Shown: piece after piece, positions 57,611 through 64,000 of the stretch
Numbering within the stretch: the first letter of the stretch is position 1
Layout: every line of letters starts with the position of its first letter
Assembly (NCBI GenBank): GCA_951804985.1
Contig: OX638130.1
Location: 121,285,593-121,349,592, forward strand
Source of the DNA: Dryomyza anilis
Lineage: Eukaryota; Arthropoda; Insecta; Diptera; Dryomyzidae
Length of the DNA: 64,000 bases
Reading direction: 5' to 3'
The notes under the pieces: generated by a model
What the model was told of the DNA's origin: nothing
Database searches by the model: none
The model's input: the letters and a program-made list of their open reading frames with translations, nothing else
Program-made: the position numbers and the translations under genes

Positions 57611-57912
57611 TTATTTTCGGATATACAGTTGTTTAAAGAAACGCAGAGTTTGCTTAAAATCGATACATTTTTTTTAAACAGCCAAAAAATATCCGAAATC
57701 CTGAAATTTACAGAGACATTTCGGTACAATTTATCTGGCAAAGAAAATTTTATTTTGTGTACGACTATGACATAGAGCAACTCCTAAACTATTATTAATT
57801 TTATAGGATTTTGATAGAGATTATGAGAACTGCAGTCGTAAACCTATGGGGAAAATATTATGAATCGGTTCTAGTTATTACCCTTTAGACATATCATTGA
57901 ACTGATTTCCAA
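57611..57912. other. Short non-coding spacer, nothing recognised
   Basis: About 300 bp of AT-rich sequence without exon or element ends. Confidence 0.35.
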
Positions 57913-58029
57913 CGTCATGCAGACCTATAGACCTATCACTGAATTTGTCTTCAATTGAAGAATTTGATTCCGTTTAAAGTTCACCAATTGAAGACCAGTT
58001 CAGTGATAGGTCTAAAGGTCTACATGATG
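57913..58029. repeat. Inverted repeat with about 45-bp arms
   Basis: The left arm CGTCATGCAGACCTATAGAC continues CTATCACTGAATTTGTCTTC. The right arm, inverted, reads CATCATGTAGACCTTTAGAC and continues CTATCACTGAACTGGTCTTC. The arms match at about 85-90 percent. The loop is about 26 bp. It may be a small hairpin MITE; no target duplication was found. Confidence 0.72.
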
Positions 58030-58349
58030 TCTTCATTCACTTCTTTCTATAACAAGGCCAAATATAGTCGATGTGGTCAGTATCCAGCATTATTGCATTT
58101 TTATTTGAAAGCTTGGCAAAATCTCAATGAATATTCAATTTATTATATTTTCTATGATAACTACAGATCTAATGAAAATTCATTGAAAAACTGATATTAA
58201 TGATATTAGAAAACGTAAGTCGTTGGAAGGACAAGACACAATCAGAACAAAATTCCTTGAAATACTATTAAAATATGTGCAAATTACATAATCTCGAAAT
58301 ACAAAAAATGCAGTACATTTTATTCCAATTTTTTTTTACTAATTCAGTA

Positions 58350-59322
58350 TCTACTATATATTTGCGAATGTAAGTATGTATGTCTGTATGTTCCGAATAG
58401 GCGTCTAAACGGCTGAACCGAATTGAATAAAATTTTGACACAACATGTATGTTGGGTCTGGGCAGATTATAGGCTATATCTCGGTGAGATTGGTGGACTG
58501 GGCGTGGCACCTCCCATATAACCCAAAAATTAAAAACACATTATGTCAGCAATTAGCATAGCAAATTTAATGAAATTCTGGTCAGCGTTATATATAACCA
58601 TTCTAAACGGTCTCGCGGAATGTGGGCGGTATTAGACCACTGGGCGTGGCACCCCCCATAGAAGGTACATTTTCCAGATGGTGTATTTCAACAGATATTA
58701 TAGTGATTTTTGTAGTGATCTTATGATATTTCACACCTGGGTATACCAACCATCCCAAATTCTTTAAACTCACCACACCGAAATTCACCAAACTAAAACT
58801 CACCAAACTAAAACTCACCACTCTAAAATTCACCACACTCATACTTACCACACTAAAATACACCACACTAAAACTCACCACTCTAAAATTCACCACAACG
58901 AAACTTACCGCACTAAAACTCACAACACTAAACTCACCACACTAAAATTCAATACACTAAAGCTCACCATAAAATACACCACACTAAAACTCACCACTCT
59001 AAAATTCACCACAACGAAACTTACAACACTAAAACTCACAACACTAAACTCACCACACTAAAATTCAATACACTAAAGCTCACCACACTAAAATTCACCA
59101 CTCTAAAAACCCCCACACTAAAACTCGCCACACTAAAACTTCTACTGGGGAATACTCTATGGGGGGAGAATTCTACGAGAAAGAATTCTATCCGAAGAAT
59201 TTTACGGGAATGCGTTCTACGGGGAAGATATGAATAATAAATATGTTCTTTATATTAATAAAATCACTCCATATCCTTGCATTCACCAAATCTTGGCACG
59301 AGTCGTGCACGGGTCCAGCTAG
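58350..59322 (+). mobile_element. Helitron/Helentron-like element C, both ends intact
   Basis: The 5' end TCTACTATATATTTGCGAAT follows an A (58349). A GTATGTCTGTATG segment, a core (CTAAACGGCTGAACCGAATT and GGGCGTGGCACCTCCCATAT), the minisatellite and a right flank with GAATTCT words follow. Near the 3' end is the hairpin GCACGAGTCGTGC (59296-59308), then ten bases, then CTAG (59319-59322), followed by T. These are the classical Helitron 3' features with insertion between A and T. Elements A and B share the core, array and flank. It encodes no protein and would depend on a Rep-helicase from another element. Confidence 0.88.
58765..59140. repeat. 15-bp minisatellite inside Helitron C
   Basis: The unit reads CACCACACTAAAACT or CACCACACTAAAATT (the complement of the array in element A), with variants CACCACTCTAAAATT and CACCACAACGAAACT. 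A block of about 125 bp (CACACTAAAACTCACCACTC through TTCAATACACTAAAGCTCAC) is present twice, at about 58863 and 58980. Confidence 0.92.
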
Positions 59323-61555
59323 TTAATTATAAAAGCAAAAATATTTACACTGACGGCAATAATGAAACAAATTCAAAAAGAAGAAACAAATCCGAAGGAA
59401 AGCTCTGGGGATATTTATGATCTCCGGGAGAGGAATTAATTCGATGGAATAGAAATTCCCCCGGAAGTCATGTAAAATCGTATGGAATTCGTATTACAGA
59501 ACCTTGAACGAATTAAATGCGAATGAAAATAATTTTATTTTAATTATAAAAACGAATTCCGAAACATCAAAAAAAATGTTCAATAGAATATAGATTTTAA
59601 TATGATTACTTTAGAAATTTGAAACATTTTGGTATATAACATTTAAGTATTTACGGTGAAATATACCTTTTAAACACTAAACTGTGCAGTTTTCCTTTTT
59701 TCACTTGAAAAATAAATTAGGTAAACTAGAATAAATTAAATTTATTGCCACAGCATTTTGGAAATTAAAGTACTTTTGACTTCCACGAATAGTTAATTTC
59801 AATAAGTATAACCTTCAAATTGGAACTGGAACCCATTGAATATATGCTTCACATAGTACCACATTGAAATATAAAATTCAAATAAAACACATACGAAATC
59901 CACTTTTTTTCTCTATATGACATAAGCTCTACTACTTGGAATTCGGTAAGCCGTTTGGGTGACATTTGCGCCGTCAAGTGTTTCGAGTTTTTTAAACGGT
60001 TTATTTTTATTGCATTCCCCAGTGGAACGAACTTGACTGTCAGCGATGCCATTTCGCTACATCTGGGAGGGAGGATTATCTGTGATATGCCACTCACAGC
60101 TACAACCAGACCCACACATGGGCAAATCCCAAACCCCACACATGGTGCACAGCGCATATTTTGAAATCAAACACAAATCAACAGGAGTCCTGGTTGCCTG
60201 CCTTAACAGTGAATGGTAGTCGCAATCGGAATCTGAATCTGAAATAACACAAAAAAAAGGCTGAAGGTTAATAGAATGAGAAATAAAACAAAACAAAGCG
60301 CATTCGAGAGGGAGCAAGAACTCAGTATATGTTTAGCGAATATGTAAAGTCATGACATGACATGTCGGTTCATGTCATGTCGGCGCAGTGAAATCCTTGC
60401 TGAACAGGATTCTAAGAAATTGCGTTGAAACGATTTTTATTGTTTGACGTCCGCATATTATTCGAGTTTATTTTTTTTTTCCAAAGAAAAAGATTTCTTT
60501 TTTTGTGCAATTTCATGCGGGCGCTGTTTGAAAGGATACAAAAAGGATTCAGACTGTTACAGCGATTTGAGTGAGAGCAACAGTGTAAATGGCGCGCAAG
60601 GAATTCAAAGGTTTTTTTTCGTATATTTTTTTTTGTTGGGAAAAATGGCGACAATGACATGCAGTCGATTTTACCAAACAACGCAATAATTGTCTCTGTC
60701 TCAGTCTCAGTGACAGGGTCTTCTTTAAGTAGTATGAATGAAGTAAATTTTTATTTCTTGTTGGCAACATCAACTTTTATGGCCACGTCATGATAACTTT
60801 TTCTGTTAGTTTTTAGTATCTTGTAGTTCTTTATTTCGTTTTCGAACTGACAACTTAAACCTTTTTTTTCTACTTTGGTTTCACTCTGACATTCGCATGA
60901 CGCTGATGATGACATTTCGCAAAACTTTTGCACAAAAAGTTGTTCTAAGCAGCTTAAATTCATATACGAAATAGTGGTACCAGTTCAGAGACCCTTTGGC
61001 GGAAATTGAATTTTGCACCATTTCCGAAAATTTACAATTTTTTGGTATATTCTAATAAAACGCATTGCCAAACGTACAAATAAAGCTGATTTCAAGGACA
61101 TGTTTTTGATTTTTTTTTTCGTTTATTTTTTTAGTTTTATGACAACCGAAACTAATAAAAAAAAAAGTGCCACGCAAATAATCCGCTCCAATCATTCGCT
61201 CAAACACTTAAACCAAATATTAGCTTATCGTGTATTGAGTCCTTTTTTATTTGCAGTTGTTGTTTTTTTCTTTTATTTTGTACAGCTTATTTGCACTTTT
61301 TGGGCGGCACCCATTTTTACAACATGTTTTTGAACTCGCGTATATGTTAGGCGCTTAAATAATTCGAGCTCAAAATTAGGCATACCTCAGCGCCTTTTAT
61401 TTGTGCTTGTTTTGGGAAATATGTTTGGTATGTGTTTTGCATATAGGTCGCTTGCTTTGTTTGCGGTTGCGGTAGCTCATATTGATTTTTTTATGATTTA
61501 ACATAAAATGTATTTGTAAAAGGCACAATGCAAATTTTGGTAAATTTGTTGTTTT
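59323..61555. other. Non-coding DNA with GC-richer patches, no gene called
   Basis: Patches at about 59940-60250 and 60510-60620 have moderate GC and overlapping open frames on both strands of 60-100 codons. No motif, consistent codon bias or splice framework supports any of them. A short palindromic word group (CATGACATGTCGGTTCATGT) lies at about 60350-60385. Confidence 0.35.
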
Positions 61556-61556
61556 T

Positions 61557-63430
61557 CAATAATAATTCAATTCTTCACTAAAAATTCAATTCATCTCACT
61601 CAAAATTCAATATTTCACTCAAAATACAATATTTCACTCAAAATACAATTTTCACTCAAAATTAAATTTTTCACTGGATATTCAATTTTTCACCCAAAAT
61701 TCAATTTTTCACTCAAAATTCAATATTTCACTCATTTTCACTCAAAATTCAATCTTACACTCAAAATTCAATTTTTCACTTAAAATTCAATCTTACACTC
61801 AAAATTCAATTTTTCACTCAAAATTCAATTTTTCATTCAAAATTTAATTTTTTACTCAAATTCAATTTTTCACTCAAAATTAAATTTTTCACTCGAAATT
61901 CAATTTTTCACCCAAAATTCAATTTTTCACTCAAAATTCAATTTTTCACTCAAAATTCAATCTTACACTCAAAATTCAAATTTTTACTCAAAATTCAATC
62001 TTACACTCAAAATTCAATTTTTCACTCAATATTCAATTTTTCACTCAAAATTCAATTTTTCATTCAATATTTAATTTTTCACTCAAAAATCAATCTTACA
62101 CTCAAAATTCAAATTTTCACTCAAAATTCAATCTTACACTCAAAATTCAATTTTTCACTCAAAATTCAATTTTTCATTCAAAATTTAATTTTTCACTCAA
62201 AATTCAAATTATTCTTTCAAAATTAAATTTTTCACTCAAAATTTAATATTTCACTCAAAATTCAATTTTTCACTCAAAATTCAATTTTTCACTCAAAATT
62301 AAAATTTTCAATCAAAATTAAATTTTTCACTCAAAATTCTATTTTTCACAGAAAATTCAATTTTTCACTCAAAATTCAATTTTTCACTCAAAATTCAATT
62401 TTTCACTCAAAATTCAATTTTTCAATCAAAATTCAATTTTTTACTAAAAATTCAATTTTTCACTCAAAATTCAATCTTACACTCAAAATTCAAAATTTCA
62501 CTCGAAATTCAATTTTTCACCCCAAAATTCTTTTTTTCACTCAAAATTCAATTTTTCACTCAAAATTAAATTTTTCACTCGAAATTCAATTTTTCACCCA
62601 AAATTCAATTTTTCACTCAAAATTCAATTTTTCACTCAAAATTCAATCTTACACTCAAAATTCAAATTTTCACTCAAAATTCAATCTTACACTCAAAATT
62701 CAATATTCAATTTTTCACTCAAAATTCAATTTTTCATTCAAAATTTAATTTTTCACTAAAAACCAATTGTTCACTCAAAATTCAATTTTTCACTCAAAAT
62801 TCAATTTTTCACTCAAAATTCAAAATTTTCACTCAAAATTCAATTTTTCACTAAAAATTCAAATTTTCAATCAAAATTAAAATTTTCAGTAAAAATTCTA
62901 TTTTTCACTCAAAATTCAATTTTTCACTCAAAATTTAATTTTTCACTCGAAATTCAATTTTTCACTCAAAATTTAATTTTTCACTCAAAATTAAATTTTT
63001 CACTCAAAATTAAAATTTTCACTTAAATTAAAATTTTCAATCAAACATTTTTTTTTTTTCTAAAAATTCTATTTTTCCTTCAAAATAAAATATTTCACTC
63101 AAATTTCAATTTTTCACTCAAATTCAAATTTTCACTCAAAATTCAATTTTTCATTTCAATCTTTCACTCAAAATTCAAATTTTCACTCAAAATTAAATTT
63201 TTCACTAAAAATTCCATTTTTCAATTAAATTAACTTTTTCACTAAAAATTCTATTTTTCTCTCAAAATTAAATTTTTATATCAAAATTCAATTCTTCACT
63301 CAAAAATCAATTTTTCACTCAAAATTCAATTAAACACTCAAATTTCAGTTTTTTTTACTCAAAATTAAATTTGTCACTCAAAATTCAATATTTCACTCAA
63401 AATTCATTTTTTCTCAAAAAATTCTATTTA
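61557..63430 (-). repeat. 19-bp satellite array 4 (G-type unit, inverted)
   Basis: On the plus strand the unit reads ATTCAATTTTTCACTCAAA, the complement of the G-type unit of array 2, so this array lies in the opposite direction to the other three. A variant pair (TCAATCTTACACTCAAAATT) recurs at about 61750, 61790, 61965, 61995, 62090, 62130, 62470, 62645 and 62685. That indicates duplication of blocks of roughly 300-700 bp. A-type units (TCACTAAAAATTC) appear only near the right part. Confidence 0.94.
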
Positions 63431-63945
63431 ATCAATTAAAAATTTTACCTTTCATAAAAATTGTTCACAAAATAAAAGTAAAATTTTAAATAAAAATAAA
63501 ACTAAATTACCCAACACTTTTTAAATGAAATTAAATAATTGCTTTCAATTATTTACTAAAATACCTTGCATTTTTTTAAGTACCTTTAGTAAAACTTATC
63601 CTCAGTGCGTTTTTTTCTAGCCCTCTGGCTAATTATTCCAAGTATCGATCAAAGCACCATTAATTCAACATTTCAATCGTTTTTCGCATTACTTTGACTG
63701 AGTTGTTTTAATTTTTTATTAAGGTTTTTTTTTATTTTTATCTCTGCGCTTAGACTGCAGCATGACTGAAGAAATGCAGACGTTAAAAAATCGAAGAACT
63801 CGTTGCTGCTGCTGCACTCTGTGAGTGAAACGATTTAAGTGGAAAAAGTGAAGCGAAAATAAATTAAATTCGCGCCACACTTTGACGGAAGTAATTACTT
63901 CGCTTGAATGCAAACAAAACCAGAGACGGCGGCAGAGGCAGAGAC
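63431..63945. other. Spacer rising in GC toward the window edge
   Basis: The left half is AT-rich. From about 63750 onward the sequence is of normal complexity, with CTGTGAGTG (about 63820), a splice-donor-like word, and GTTGCTGCTGCTGCAC. It could belong to an untranslated exon, but the window ends before this can be judged. Confidence 0.3.
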
Positions 63946-64000
63946 ATGCAGCAGGTTGGCAGCAACAAAGCCAATACAACAACAATAACAACAACTACGA
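63946..64000 (+). CDS. Possible 5' end of a coding exon cut by the window edge
   Basis: An ATG at 63946 opens a frame reading MQQVGSNKANTTTITTTT to the last base. The upstream 200 bases are GC-richer than typical spacer here. The reading is low-complexity (ACA-rich), which non-coding fly DNA also produces, and the start context has G at -3. I give it only as a possibility. Confidence 0.15.
   Translation, partial: MQQVGSNKANTTTITTTT

Noticed and set aside
59849..60317. Open frames of 69-102 codons on both strands near 60 kb
   Set aside because: Composition is intermediate and codon bias is ambiguous between strands. No domain, splice site or second exon supports either reading.

Overview
The window looks like non-coding euchromatin from a higher fly (Brachycera, plausibly a tephritid fruit fly). 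It is strongly AT-rich, carries (CAA)n/(CAG)n-like microsatellites typical of fly introns, and holds mariner-type elements of the DD41D class. That class was first described as rosa in the fruit fly Ceratitis rosa. The species assignment is inference from repeat content only. I find no intact protein-coding gene. The only convincing host coding sequence is one short, GC-rich terminal exon on the minus strand near 52.66-52.77 kb. The window is therefore probably intronic or intergenic DNA around that minus-strand gene.

Region by region. 0-10 kb: a decayed DD41D mariner (2616-3875), two fold-back elements made from its 5' end (about 1488 and 9288), a hairpin MITE (5498-5698), several short tandem arrays, and the first of four copies of a tRNA-derived SINE (8624-8938). 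10-19 kb: tandem repeats of about 125-150 bp and about 108 bp, a dispersed repeat I call the CTGTTTG family, a 565-bp near-perfect palindrome centred on a third fold-back element (14053-14617), and a 341-bp MITE (17623-17963). 19-27.5 kb: two Helitron/Helentron-like elements with a 15-bp internal minisatellite (one interrupted by a SINE), two more SINE copies and a SINE fragment, a second SINE-like repeat, and a solo LTR with a 4-bp target duplication (26397-26915).

27.5-45 kb: a 3.4-kb array of a 10-bp AT-only satellite (28.6-32.0 kb), a second and internally deleted mariner (33599-34641), a 19-bp satellite array (38.3-39.8 kb), and a 1.7-kb array of a 7-bp unit with one visible substitution (41.55-43.27 kb). 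45-64 kb: three more 19-bp satellite arrays in two sequence variants, one of them bounded by short inverted repeats with TA duplications. This part also has two TA-flanked MITEs, the host terminal exon, a third Helitron-like element with both ends intact (58350-59322), and a GC-richer stretch at the right edge that could be the start of another exon.

The elements interact. The SINE sits inside a Helitron minisatellite. The fold-back elements are derived from the mariner and carry extra copies of its 3' terminus. One fold-back is inserted in a 108-bp tandem repeat whose unit appears in inverted form on both sides. The Helitron 15-bp unit and the dispersed 19-bp satellite share a TTTTAGTG core, so Helitron internal repeats may have seeded satellites. 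No element here encodes an intact transposase, so all are non-autonomous or dead.
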